From: Methylacidiphilum infernorum V4
Lineage (GTDB): Bacteria > Verrucomicrobiota > Verrucomicrobiia > Methylacidiphilales > Methylacidiphilaceae
Direction: 5' to 3'
Assembly (NCBI RefSeq): GCF_000019665.1
Contig: NC_010794.1
Coordinates: forward strand, 868,001 to 932,000
DNA length: 64,000 nt
Positions 18,518 to 30,635 of this stretch are shown in pieces. The notes under the pieces are model-generated. The model saw only the letters and a list, made by a program, of their open reading frames with translations, did no database searches and was not told the DNA's origin. How positions within the stretch are numbered: the first letter of the stretch is position 1; each line of letters begins with the position of its first letter. The position numbers and the translations under genes were made by a program.

Positions 18518-19445
18518 ACCTGACCAAAATTTGTTCTCCATGACCCATCTTGGGATCCGCATCTTTAGTGAACATGATTATAGCGATAGCTCCGGATAAT
18601 GCTTGTTTCATGGAGTGGGTAACGATCGCATTGGCTCCTTCAACCGGTGAAATCAAATCAAAAATAGCCCCATCCCCGGGCCCCACAGTAAAAGATTGTA
18701 GGCCATACAAAACATTTTTAGGATTGCCTCCTACATAGACCCGATCCCAAATGCCCGCTATGGGATGAAAGGAGGCAAATTCATTGGGACCGGCATTGAC
18801 AAAATAAATGCGCACTCTTTCACCCGGCTTTGCCTGGAGCCATGTCGTCGCCCTCTCATCGTGAACAGGATCGTATTTAAACTTGCAAAAATTGAAAGCA
18901 GCGAATTCCCATTTACCCTCCATCAAGCTTTTTTCGTCATCGGGGTTGGAATAGATTTCTGATTGCACAAGGACGTATTCTCTATCCGCTTTAGGCATCG
19001 CCTTGGAGTCCTTTGGATCTACAATGATCACTCCAAACATTCCCCTTGCTATGTGTTGGACCATCGGATCGGCTCCACAATGATAAAAGAAGACCCCCGG
19101 GTAATTGGCTTTAAAGGTGTAATGCTTGGTCTCCCCGGGTCTTATTTGGCCAAAGTCCTTGGCTGCGTCGAGCTGGGCTGCATGAAAGTCCATGGCATGA
19201 GACTTTTTATTGGTTATTTCATTGACAAGGGTAAAATCGACAACATCTCCTTCTGTCACCCTTACCAGGGGACCTGGAACTTGGCCGTTAAATGTCCATG
19301 CCAGGTATTTTGTCCCCTTGTTGTCGATGACTAACTCGGCTTCTTTGCCATGAAACTCGATTGTAACGGTTTTAGCTGTTCCAACCGAGCTGATACCTAT
19401 CCAGAGCATGGGTATGACCATCAACACTCTCATTTTTATTTTCAT
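18516..19445 (-). CDS. nirK: Copper-containing nitrite reductase
   Basis: Reduces nitrite to nitric oxide in the periplasm. The 309-residue protein has a signal peptide (to about residue 24) and two cupredoxin domains. Type 1 copper ligands are visible: His83, Cys123, His131, Met136. Type 2 ligands are His88, His122 and, in domain 2, His227 (FHPIAG). The catalytic Asp86 (AMDFH) and His195 (DPVHDE) are both kept, so it should be active. The ATG follows AGGAGAGG. It is the last gene of an ncgA-ncgB-ncgC-nirK unit like that of Nitrosomonas europaea, where it helps nitrite tolerance. In a methanotroph it would handle nitrite formed by methane monooxygenase acting on ammonia (inference). Confidence 0.95.
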   Translation of the reverse strand: MKIKMRVLMVIPMLWIGISSVGTAKTVTIEFHGKEAELVIDNKGTKYLAWTFNGQVPGPLVRVTEGDVVDFTLVNEITNKKSHAMDFHAAQLDAAKDFGQIRPGETKHYTFKANYPGVFFYHCGADPMVQHIARGMFGVIIVDPKDSKAMPKADREYVLVQSEIYSNPDDEKSLMEGKWEFAAFNFCKFKYDPVHDERATTWLQAKPGERVRIYFVNAGPNEFASFHPIAGIWDRVYVGGNPKNVLYGLQSFTVGPGDGAIFDLISPVEGANAIVTHSMKQALSGAIAIIMFTKDADPKMGHGEQILVR

Positions 19446-19462
19446 GATTTTCCTCTCCTTTT

Positions 19463-19894
19463 TTATGATTTGTTCTTAGCTTCCATCCCACAATTGCAGA
19501 TGTGGCGAAGATAGTCTTTTAATTCCAAAATTTCCTCTTGAGTGAGCACTTTTCCCCATGCGGGCATCAGTATCGATTTTTGGACGGAAATGCCTCCATT
19601 GGTAATGGCTTTTATTATTTCATCGTCTGGAATTTTTCCCATTTCTTTAGGATCGGTATGATCTCGGGGTTGAACGGTCATGAATTTGGCATTAATGCCG
19701 GTGCCGTTTCTTTGCAATCCATGGCATTGCACGCAATAGGTATTGTAGATCTTCTCAATTTTTGCCCATTTTTGTTCTTCTGCCTGTGCCCAAAGAGGGA
19801 GGAATAGGGCTAAAAGGCATGCAAAGAGGATTGGACCGCTATAAAGCGGTCGTATCCAAGCCAAGCAAGAAAAACTGCAGGATTTCTTTGTCAT
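19463..19894 (-). CDS. ncgC: Monohaem c-type cytochrome (NcgC-like)
   Basis: A periplasmic class I cytochrome c of 143 aa. The signal peptide ends at AQAEE (about residue 39), and the haem motif CVQCH is at residues 54-58. The axial Met is probably in ILMPAWG (Met110). The open frame extends upstream to 19990, but ATG at 19894 has AGGAGGG just before it and overlaps the stop of the upstream cytochrome gene (ATGA), so I use it. Its place between a dihaem cytochrome and nirK matches ncgC of Nitrosomonas, suggesting a role in passing electrons to NirK. Confidence 0.85.
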   Translation of the reverse strand: MTKKSCSFSCLAWIRPLYSGPILFACLLALFLPLWAQAEEQKWAKIEKIYNTYCVQCHGLQRNGTGINAKFMTVQPRDHTDPKEMGKIPDDEIIKAITNGGISVQKSILMPAWGKVLTQEEILELKDYLRHICNCGMEAKNKS

Positions 19895-20586
19895 TTTCCC
19901 TCCTTTTTTTGTGAAGATTCCCGCAGGCTCATTAGATAAGAAGTAAGCCGCTGAAGATCCGCTTCTGCTAAATCCAGCTTGGGCATCCATATGTGGGGTT
20001 CGAATTTTTGGGGATCTTGTATGAAGGAATAAACAAAGTCTGCTTGCAGTCTGTCCCCTGCATTATACAATTGGGGTCCTGACAGCCCTCCTCCTCCTTC
20101 TTTTGTAGCGTGGCAGGACGAACAGCCCCGTAATTTTCCAAAGAACATGGCTCCTATAGTTGGATTAATGGGTTCATTTTTAAACTGACCTGCAGTCACT
20201 AGTCCCTCGGGTTTAAGGCTCATTAAAGTGTTCGCTACAGCTTCCGCTTCTTTTGCGGAGAGCTTTGGATGGGGACTAAGTGTAGCAGGATCGATTTCAT
20301 CGCCTTTAGGAGTGGCTTTAATATGTTTGAAATAAAATTCCCCAGCAGGACGGATAACGGTTGGTTGCTCAAGCCACTTGATGAGCCAATCTTTTTGGAA
20401 TTTGAGCCCCGCATAATAGAGATCAGGTCCTTTTCTATTCCATAGCCTTTCTAAAGAGCTGTCGGCAGGTCGAGTTAATGCATGGCAGCTTGCGCATTGC
20501 CTTTGGAGAATTTCCATGCCCTCGTCTGCAAAAAGCTTGTCAAGGCAAAGCAAAAGCGACAAGATAAATAAGTAAAAGAGTTTCAT
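19891..20586 (-). CDS. ncgB: Dihaem c-type cytochrome (NcgB-like)
   Basis: A periplasmic protein of 231 aa from ATG 20586, with a signal peptide (FYLFILSLLLCLDKLFADEG). It has two class I cytochrome c domains with haem motifs CASCH (residues 31-35) and CSSCH (155-159). Possible Met ligands lie in each half, the second in IWMPKLDL. A GTG at 20610 is an alternative start that would overlap ncgA, but the ATG lies just after the ncgA stop and directly before the signal peptide. The dihaem type and the position after a multicopper oxidase match ncgB. Confidence 0.85.
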   Translation of the reverse strand: MKLFYLFILSLLLCLDKLFADEGMEILQRQCASCHALTRPADSSLERLWNRKGPDLYYAGLKFQKDWLIKWLEQPTVIRPAGEFYFKHIKATPKGDEIDPATLSPHPKLSAKEAEAVANTLMSLKPEGLVTAGQFKNEPINPTIGAMFFGKLRGCSSCHATKEGGGGLSGPQLYNAGDRLQADFVYSFIQDPQKFEPHIWMPKLDLAEADLQRLTSYLMSLRESSQKKEGK

Positions 20587-20590
20587 CTTC

Positions 20591-21652
20591 TTATTGGGGA
20601 GCAGGTTCACCTTTGAACAGGGGATTTATAAAGAGGCCGTAAGGCTTTTTGATCGATTCTTCATAAAAAAAATCGGGGGCATATTTTTTATCTTTCCAGT
20701 CATACCAGGAATCGTTTTTTTCAACTTCCTCATACTCTATAACCGTCATTATTCCTCCCATGGGATTTCCCCCATTGGTCGTATGAACGTCCACGTGATC
20801 ATGAACCATCCATCGACCGGGATTGTCGGCAAGCATAAAGAGATCGTATCTTTCTCCAGGAGAAATCAGTAGAGTATCCGCTTCTATGGGATTGGGTAAG
20901 AAATGACCATCTTTGCATCCAATCAAGAACACATGCCCATGAATGTGAAGGGAATGAACCGTGTCGCTTGTGGCAAAAATCCTCAAGCGTATGAAATCCC
21001 CTTTTTTGACGCGAATGGGTTGGGTTTCCGGATAACTTCTACCGTTAATTGTAAAATAATCTTCTATGTCTCCAGGAATCCCTCCGTATCCGGGTTTTCT
21101 TGCCCACTGTGAGGGCCAACTGCTGAGCATGAGGATGTAATCTTTAGTTACCTTTTTTTCTAAGGGATGGGCTTTAGGAGGATCAACGATTAAAGGTCCC
21201 CACATGCCCCTCATCGATACATGCTCGTTGACATTGACATGACAGTGATACCAGTATGTTCCCGCAGGGACGGCTTTAAAATGATAGGTAAAAGTATCAC
21301 CGGGCTTTATCTCAGGCTGGGTCGTATTGGGTACCCCGTCCATTTGCCAGGTTCCTGTTTGAAGAATCCCATGCCAATGGATAGTATGGGGAAGGGTTGT
21401 GAGATTGGTGACTTTAACCGTTACATCATCGCCATATTTAACATGAATAAGAGGACCGGGGACCTGGCCGTTAAAAGCAAAAGTATGGAATTTTTGATCT
21501 TTAACGAGCGTGATGATTGTATCTTCTATGGTCAGTTCAAAATTTCGGGATTCGCAAAGGAGAGAATTTCTGAATAAAAAAAGGAACCAAAGAGTAAGGA
21601 GAAAAGCCGAAGAAGTTTTAAAAAACCGATTTAACCTTAGCTTCAAATTCAT
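20591..21652 (-). CDS. ncgA: Two-domain multicopper oxidase (NcgA-like)
   Basis: A periplasmic copper oxidase of 353 aa with a signal peptide. Domain 1 has HWHG (His92, His94) and WYHCHVNVNEHVSMRGM, carrying His136, Cys137, His138, His144 and a Met, so it holds type 1 copper and part of the cluster. Domain 2 has HSLHIHGH (residues 233-240) and HDHVDVH (284-290); Asp285 stands where a second type 1 Cys would be, so domain 2 has no type 1 copper. That pattern fits a type B two-domain oxidase, which trimerises. It starts the ncgABC-nirK unit. ATG 21652 is preferred over the TTG one codon earlier. Confidence 0.87.
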   Translation of the reverse strand: MNLKLRLNRFFKTSSAFLLTLWFLFLFRNSLLCESRNFELTIEDTIITLVKDQKFHTFAFNGQVPGPLIHVKYGDDVTVKVTNLTTLPHTIHWHGILQTGTWQMDGVPNTTQPEIKPGDTFTYHFKAVPAGTYWYHCHVNVNEHVSMRGMWGPLIVDPPKAHPLEKKVTKDYILMLSSWPSQWARKPGYGGIPGDIEDYFTINGRSYPETQPIRVKKGDFIRLRIFATSDTVHSLHIHGHVFLIGCKDGHFLPNPIEADTLLISPGERYDLFMLADNPGRWMVHDHVDVHTTNGGNPMGGIMTVIEYEEVEKNDSWYDWKDKKYAPDFFYEESIKKPYGLFINPLFKGEPAPQ

Positions 21653-21731
21653 CAAGAGATAAAAGCCTTATCCCGCCAAAAATAACAAGTAGGCACAATT
21701 GAGAATAAAAGTTACTTTTTGGTTTTATTTG

Positions 21732-21742
21732 TTGATAATCAA
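21732..21742. promoter_or_regulatory. Palindrome TTGATAATCAA upstream of ncgA
   Basis: A perfect 5+1+5 inverted repeat about 80 bases upstream of the ncgA start, in the 290-base AT-rich gap between ncgA and the GT39 gene. Its arms equal the FNR/NnrR half-sites TTGAT and ATCAA, but the spacer is one base instead of four, so it is not a standard FNR box. It might be an operator for the nitrite-responsive unit. No regulator is known from the window. Confidence 0.25.
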
Positions 21743-21945
21743 AGAAATATTTTTTTATTCGAAGAAAAGCTCAAGGCTTCTAACCGAAAGCTAGGGAATA
21801 AAAAAAAATCTATCCGGGTTGGATCACGAAGCCGTTTATCCTGGGGAGTATTGAAAGAGAGATCCATGATCGTGGTCCTTGAAAGGGAATGGGAAAATAA
21901 TTTTTTAGAGAAATAGCGTTACCGGTTTTAGCCTGAAAGCCAGGC

Positions 21946-23718
21946 TTAGTAGTGGTAGGAGAAATCAATTTTTACCCAGGACATTCTCCCCAGGTTAAGT
22001 CCTTCTATGCGTCCTTCTCCTTGGCTTGCTTGAACTGGAAGAGGAGTCCCCAAGGCCGAATCATTTTTATAAGTTGACCGGGGATGGTTTTTCTCATCAA
22101 GAGGCCAGGGCAAGGTTTTGAAAAGAGAAGTTTCTGTTTCTAACCGGAGAGAAAAATAGGGAGGGAGAACCGGGGCTAGGGGGGGATCCCATGTCCATAA
22201 CCTGTTCGAATAAAAGACAAGGCTCGGTTCTGTATAGCCCCAAGCACAGTTTTGGGAAGCAAGGGGCATATTTTTGAAAAGAGGGGCTATTTTGACGGTC
22301 AAGGAAAGACAGCGGAGATCTTTGGCTAGGAAATTCAATACATAGATTAAAGCGATGTAGTTCGTAGCCATCATGAGAAAGGGAGCAGTTCTTGAAGAGA
22401 GGTTATGGCCGTAGAGCATCATAGCCCCTCCAAAAAGGCATAAAAGAAGGATAACGAGACCTATGGAAAGAAGAACGTTCTTGAGGGGATGGTTTAGGAT
22501 GATCCCGTAAAAGGGGTAAAGGGAAACAAGGAACAGGGAAAAGAGAAAAAATACGACAAGAAGCAAAAGGGCAAAGAGAAGGGAAAATTTCGTTTTTTTT
22601 GCCTCGTTTATTCCTTGGCCGGTCACAAGGAAATAAGCAGGAAAGCCGGGCATGATATAATGGGGTAATTCTGTAGCATAGAAAGAGAAAATGATTATGG
22701 GAGCAAGAAACCAGGAAAGGAAAAAGGCGTTCTCCATAGACCATTTTTTCCTCAAGGTTTCAATGAAAAGGCCGAAGAATGCTGAAGAAGGGAAAAGACT
22801 TAAAAAAGGAGAGATGAAATAATAGAAAGGAATAAACGGCCTGTTGTCGAAGGCTTCCATTCCCCTTCGGATGACGTGTTCACCAATCCCTATTTTCCAA
22901 AAAAGCCCTTTTGTTTCGATCAATGCGGGTAGCGCCCACAAGCTTATGATAGATAGGCATAATAAAAGCCCGGGAATAAGATGGAGAGAAGGAATAGCCT
23001 TTTGTTTTCTCCAAAAAACAAATCGGAAAAGAATAAACGTAAAAAGGGGAATGAGCCAACTTATAGGTCCTTTAGCAAGAAAACCCAGGGCCAAGGAAAT
23101 CCAGAAAATCGAGAACCAGAACCACGATTTTTGATTAAGGAGGTTCAAAAAAGCCCATTGGGCAGTTGTAACGAAAAGAGTCATAGCCATATCGGCTGTT
23201 GCCAATCTTCCATGGAGAAGGGTTTGAAGCGAAAAGCAGAAGCTTATGGGGACAATTAAACGCACGGAAGGAGAATAACGATAGGCAATGCAGTAAAGAA
23301 TAACGGCAAGGATTGAGCAAGAGAGGATAGAAGGAAGCCTTGCAGAGAATTCATTTATTCCCAATAATTTATAACTTAAAACCATGAGCCAATATATAAG
23401 AGGGGGTTTGTCCAGCCTAAATTCACCGTTGAAAAAGGGTACAACAAAGTTTTTCCGTTCCATCATTTCCCTTGCAGCCTGTGCAAACCGGGGTTCGTCA
23501 CGATCTATGAGGGGAAGAGAAAAAGAACCTGCTGAGAGGAGAACAAAGGAGAAGAGAAAAACGAAAAGAAGAGGGAAAAAAGGGCTGAACTTCGTGTTGG
23601 TTAGACGGAGAAGGTTCTTGGTCTTGTCAAAATTTTGTGGTTTTTGAGGAAATTTTTTTTTAAAGGGACTGTTGATTGAATCCATCAGAGAAAGAGTTAT
23701 GTTTAAAGAAACAAGCAT
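21946..23718 (-). CDS. GT39-family (ArnT/PMT-like) membrane glycosyltransferase
   Basis: A 590-residue integral membrane protein with about 11-12 hydrophobic segments. The first extracytoplasmic loop, LPLIDRDEPRFAQAAREMMERKNFVVP, has the DRDEPRFA motif found in ArnT-type polyprenyl-phosphate sugar transferases. DKPPLIYWL and SARLPSILS continue the match. Members move sugars from an isoprenoid phosphate to lipid A, proteins or other acceptors; the acceptor here is unknown. Start is ATG 23718 or ATG 23685; the 30 residues between them are unlike the family. Confidence 0.87.
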   Translation of the reverse strand: MLVSLNITLSLMDSINSPFKKKFPQKPQNFDKTKNLLRLTNTKFSPFFPLLFVFLFSFVLLSAGSFSLPLIDRDEPRFAQAAREMMERKNFVVPFFNGEFRLDKPPLIYWLMVLSYKLLGINEFSARLPSILSCSILAVILYCIAYRYSPSVRLIVPISFCFSLQTLLHGRLATADMAMTLFVTTAQWAFLNLLNQKSWFWFSIFWISLALGFLAKGPISWLIPLFTFILFRFVFWRKQKAIPSLHLIPGLLLCLSIISLWALPALIETKGLFWKIGIGEHVIRRGMEAFDNRPFIPFYYFISPFLSLFPSSAFFGLFIETLRKKWSMENAFFLSWFLAPIIIFSFYATELPHYIMPGFPAYFLVTGQGINEAKKTKFSLLFALLLLVVFFLFSLFLVSLYPFYGIILNHPLKNVLLSIGLVILLLCLFGGAMMLYGHNLSSRTAPFLMMATNYIALIYVLNFLAKDLRCLSLTVKIAPLFKNMPLASQNCAWGYTEPSLVFYSNRLWTWDPPLAPVLPPYFSLRLETETSLFKTLPWPLDEKNHPRSTYKNDSALGTPLPVQASQGEGRIEGLNLGRMSWVKIDFSYHY

Positions 23719-23834
23719 ACAAAAGAATGATCTTCTAACAAGGTTTATTGAAGAATTTAAAGTGAAGGTTTGAATAACTTCCCAAGAAAAGTATATTCTT
23801 TGGAAGATGTATTTTCTTTTTTAAAAAAATATTG

Positions 23835-23862
23835 TTGACTTAAAAAAGAGACTGAATAGGAT
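23835..23862 (+). promoter_or_regulatory. rRNA operon promoter
   Basis: TTGACT (23835-23840) and TAGGAT (23857-23862) are 16 bases apart and lie about 155 bases before mature 16S. They fit sigma-70 -35 and -10 boxes at four or more of six positions each. The boxA lies 30 bases downstream, consistent with an rRNA leader. The region 23719-23834 shows no gene. Confidence 0.55.
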
Positions 23863-23892
23863 AAATTCCCTGCGATAAAGCAGATAAAAATT

Positions 23893-23905
23893 TGTTCTTT
23901 GAAAA
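23893..23905 (+). promoter_or_regulatory. boxA antitermination site in the 16S leader
   Basis: TGTTCTTTGAAAA closely matches bacterial boxA, the NusB/NusE-binding antitermination signal. A second copy precedes 23S at 26141-26153. Confidence 0.75.
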
Positions 23906-23908
23906 TTT

Positions 23909-23947
23909 TGGTCGCCGGAAAACAGGATTGAGTTGTGCAGAACCTTA
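23909..23947 (+). other. 16S RNase III stem, 5' arm
   Basis: This arm, starting TGGTCGCC and including TTGTGCAGAA, pairs with 25660-25700 after 16S through about 40 positions with a few mismatches. The long stem brings the two ends of pre-16S together for RNase III cleavage. Confidence 0.75.
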
Positions 23948-24017
23948 TTTAAGGTTATGCAGTAGTTTTGTGGCCCTTGTTCTACTTCTGTAGAACAACG
24001 AGCCAAGAATCTTTCTC

Positions 24018-25868
<1,851 letters not shown>

Positions 25869-25941
25869 GGGGGCATAGCTCAGTTGGTAGAGCGGCAGCT
25901 TTGCAAGCTGTAGGTCAGGGGTTCGAATCCCCTTGCCTCCA
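25869..25941 (+). tRNA. tRNA-Ala (TGC)
   Basis: A 73-base cloverleaf. The acceptor GGGGGCA pairs with TGCCTCC with one G-T pair, the D arm GCTC/GAGC is present, and the anticodon loop has TGC. The T arm holds GGTTCGAATCC. CCA is not encoded. It is the first tRNA of the rRNA spacer, where tRNA-Ile usually comes first. Confidence 0.97.
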
Positions 25942-25974
25942 GGTCATTATGGATTGTAGTGTAGGGAGTTGATT

Positions 25975-26048
25975 GGGCCTGTAGCTCAGTTGGTCAGAGC
26001 ATGCGCTTGATAAGCGCAGGGTCACTGGTTCGAGCCCAGTCAGGCCCA
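25975..26048 (+). tRNA. tRNA-Ile (GAT)
   Basis: A 74-base cloverleaf with acceptor GGGCCTG/CAGGCCC, anticodon GAT in GCTTGATAAGC, and T arm GGTTCGAGCCC. CCA is not encoded. It is the second tRNA of the rRNA spacer. Confidence 0.97.
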
Positions 26049-26141
26049 GGTAGTCCGTATAAATGATTTCCTTTTTCCCTGGTTGAGACAGTTTTGCCCT
26101 CCGTTAAAGGAATGAACGGGAATTGATTTTGAGGGTTGCTT

Positions 26142-26175
26142 GTTCTTTGAAAACTGCAGGTGATTGAGAGTAAAA
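26142..26175 (+). other. 23S RNase III stem, 5' arm (overlaps boxA)
   Basis: GTTCTTTGAAAACTGCAGG and the following bases pair with 29065-29099 after 23S with few mismatches. The same bases include a boxA (TGTTCTTTGAAAA). This long stem is the expected processing site of pre-23S. Confidence 0.8.
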
Positions 26176-26196
26176 TATTTTAGAGTACTTAAAGAG

Positions 26197-29045
<2,849 letters not shown>

Positions 29046-29064
29046 TTCTCTTAGTGCTTGGATC

Positions 29065-29099
29065 TTTTATTCTCAATTTGCCTGCAGTTTTCAAAGAAC
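29065..29099 (+). other. 23S RNase III stem, 3' arm
   Basis: The sequence ending GCAGTTTTCAAAGAAC is the reverse complement of the arm at 26142-26175, apart from a few changes. Confidence 0.8.
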
Positions 29100-29163
29100 G
29101 ATTTTGAGAATTTGTGGTCACTAGACCTGTTGTTTTTTTTCAAAGAAGATATAAAAGCAACAG

Positions 29164-29280
29164 GTCTGGTGACCATAGAGACATGGAACCACCCGTTCCC
29201 ATCCCGAACACGGAAGTGAAACGTGTCTTCGCCGATGGTAGTGTACCGATAGGGTACGTGAGAGTAGGGCGTTGCCAGAA
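29164..29280 (+). rRNA. rrf: 5S ribosomal RNA
   Basis: About 117 bases. The terminal stem CTGGTGAC/GTTGCCAG closes the molecule, and the conserved loop CCCATCCCGAACACGGAAG is present. It follows 23S by about 120 bases. Ends are within a few bases. Confidence 0.95.
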
Positions 29281-29285
29281 TCATA

Positions 29286-29324
29286 CCCCCCCTGTTTGCC
29301 CAAGGGCCAATAGGGGGGGATTTT
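29286..29324. terminator. Strong terminator of the rRNA operon (probably bidirectional)
   Basis: CCCCCCCT (29286-29293) pairs perfectly with AGGGGGGG (29312-29319), with a GCCC/GGGC inner stem. On the plus strand ATTTTAATT follows. It begins a few bases after 5S and ends at the stop of the convergent lipoprotein gene, so it may serve both directions. Confidence 0.8.
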
Positions 29325-29886
29325 AATTATTGTTTGTCGTTTTTTTCTTTTCCTCTGTTTTTGAGATTTTGTCCTCGGGAAGGTATTTGGCTACCCACCA
29401 CCTGGATTTTCCTCCTCCAGAGGATGCCAGGGCTGCTGCAGCCACTGCACCCATAGCTATGGGTCCTGCAGCAGCAGAGCTATATTGAGCGGCAATCCAC
29501 ATCACGTTTCCTGCCGCTCCTCCAATAGCACCTGTAACTCCGCCGGGGGTTAGCCCAAAAGTTTGGTACTCCAAAAGGGCATCTCCACCCATTTTTTTTG
29601 CTATCTTTGCGGCATTTTTTTCTATGCTTCCTTTTCGAAGGCCGCTGCGGCTATCATGAATCACGCCGATAATTTTATAAGGGCGATCAGGATTTCCATC
29701 AGTCCACACCTCAATACCATTGACCTTGTGAATTGCTCCTCCTTTACCCACCGTTTTAGCCCCATCTTCAAAGGGAATATAAGTGGTTTTAGAGCATCCC
29801 AAGAAAGCAAAAAGACCCAGTAAAAAAAGTGGCCAAAGAAAAAGGACTTGGAGGATGAGAAAGTCTATCTTATGCTTGTTACTCAT
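29323..29886 (-). CDS. Putative envelope lipoprotein, paralogue of the next gene (second of a tandem pair)
   Basis: 187 aa, function unknown. A basic N-terminus is followed by a hydrophobic stretch ending LGLFAFLGC, a weak lipobox. The middle has GIEVWTDGNPDRPYKIIGVIHDSRSGL and GGDALLEYQT, then an Ala/Gly-rich hydrophobic stretch (SSAAAGPIAMGAVAAAALASS) and the motif SRWWVAKYLPE. Every block recurs in the upstream neighbour at 29893, so the pair arose by tandem duplication. The IxGVIHD and GADxxxEYQ blocks recall small stress-type lipoproteins such as the YbjQ-like fold, but this is only a resemblance. Its stop abuts the rRNA operon terminator. Confidence 0.72.
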   Translation of the reverse strand: MSNKHKIDFLILQVLFLWPLFLLGLFAFLGCSKTTYIPFEDGAKTVGKGGAIHKVNGIEVWTDGNPDRPYKIIGVIHDSRSGLRKGSIEKNAAKIAKKMGGDALLEYQTFGLTPGGVTGAIGGAAGNVMWIAAQYSSAAAGPIAMGAVAAAALASSGGGKSRWWVAKYLPEDKISKTEEKKKTTNNN

Positions 29887-29892
29887 AAAAAA

Positions 29893-30459
29893 CTACGGCT
29901 TTTTTAACGGTTCTTCTTTGGGTATTCTCACTGTTGAGGACTTTTTTTCTTCGGGTAAATATTTTATAACCCACCAGCGGGATTGCCCGCTTTGGGCTCC
30001 TGCAAGTCCAGCAGAAGCTGGTCCGGTAAAGGCCAACCATGAACTCATGGTTGGCCCAAAAGTCGAAGGCATCTGATCGGCATTAGAGGCAAAGCCGCTT
30101 GCCGAAGCGGCCAAGTTGTTCACAGCGACGGCATAAGCTTGGTATTCAATCACACCATCGGCTCCATGCTGTTTGGCTTTTTTGACCACGCTTTTAAGAA
30201 CACCCGAAGAAAAAAGACCACTGCGGTTGTCATGAATAACTCCAATGACCGTGTATTTTTTTTTGGGTAATCCATCGCTCCATACATCTATCCCATCGAT
30301 AACGCGTTTTGCTGCCCCTTTGCCGGTCTGGGTATTTTTCCCCTGGTAAGGATAAAAATGGGTATGTGTGCAGGAACAGAAAAATAAAAGGAAAGAAAAA
30401 AAGAGGAGATGTCCTTGTAAAATTATTTTAGCCAAGCCATTCCATTTCTTTCTTGTCAT
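29893..30459 (-). CDS. Putative envelope lipoprotein, first of a tandem pair
   Basis: 188 aa, function unknown. Its hydrophobic N-terminal stretch ends SFLLFFCSC, so a lipid-anchored Cys is possible. It shares TGKGAAKRVIDGIDVWSDGLP, YTVIGVIHDNRSGLF, GADGVIEYQAY and SRWWVIKYLPEE with the following gene, in the same order. The less conserved stretch between these blocks differs in length and content. The two genes are separated by 6 bases and are surely co-transcribed. They may be two subunits or divergent paralogues of one envelope component. Confidence 0.72.
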   Translation of the reverse strand: MTRKKWNGLAKIILQGHLLFFSFLLFFCSCTHTHFYPYQGKNTQTGKGAAKRVIDGIDVWSDGLPKKKYTVIGVIHDNRSGLFSSGVLKSVVKKAKQHGADGVIEYQAYAVAVNNLAASASGFASNADQMPSTFGPTMSSWLAFTGPASAGLAGAQSGQSRWWVIKYLPEEKKSSTVRIPKEEPLKKP

Positions 30460-30599
30460 TTTTAGAACAATATTTCATATATTGTAGTTTCCATTAAAAA
30501 AAGAAATAATCTAATTAATTAGTCTTTCTTAAAAAAGGGAAGACAAGGTATAAAAGGAAAATATTTTTTTTTTTCATTTCGTGAAGAAAAAAGGAACCC

Positions 30600-30612
30600 A
30601 TGGATTATCCAT
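30600..30612. promoter_or_regulatory. Palindrome ATGGATTATCCAT before icd
   Basis: A perfect 6+1+6 inverted repeat 24 bases before the icd start codon and just before its AAGGAG. It could be an operator or, less likely, a small hairpin near the ribosome site. Function is inferred only from symmetry and position. Confidence 0.2.
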
Positions 30613-30635
30613 GTAAATAATATAAGGAGTTTCTC

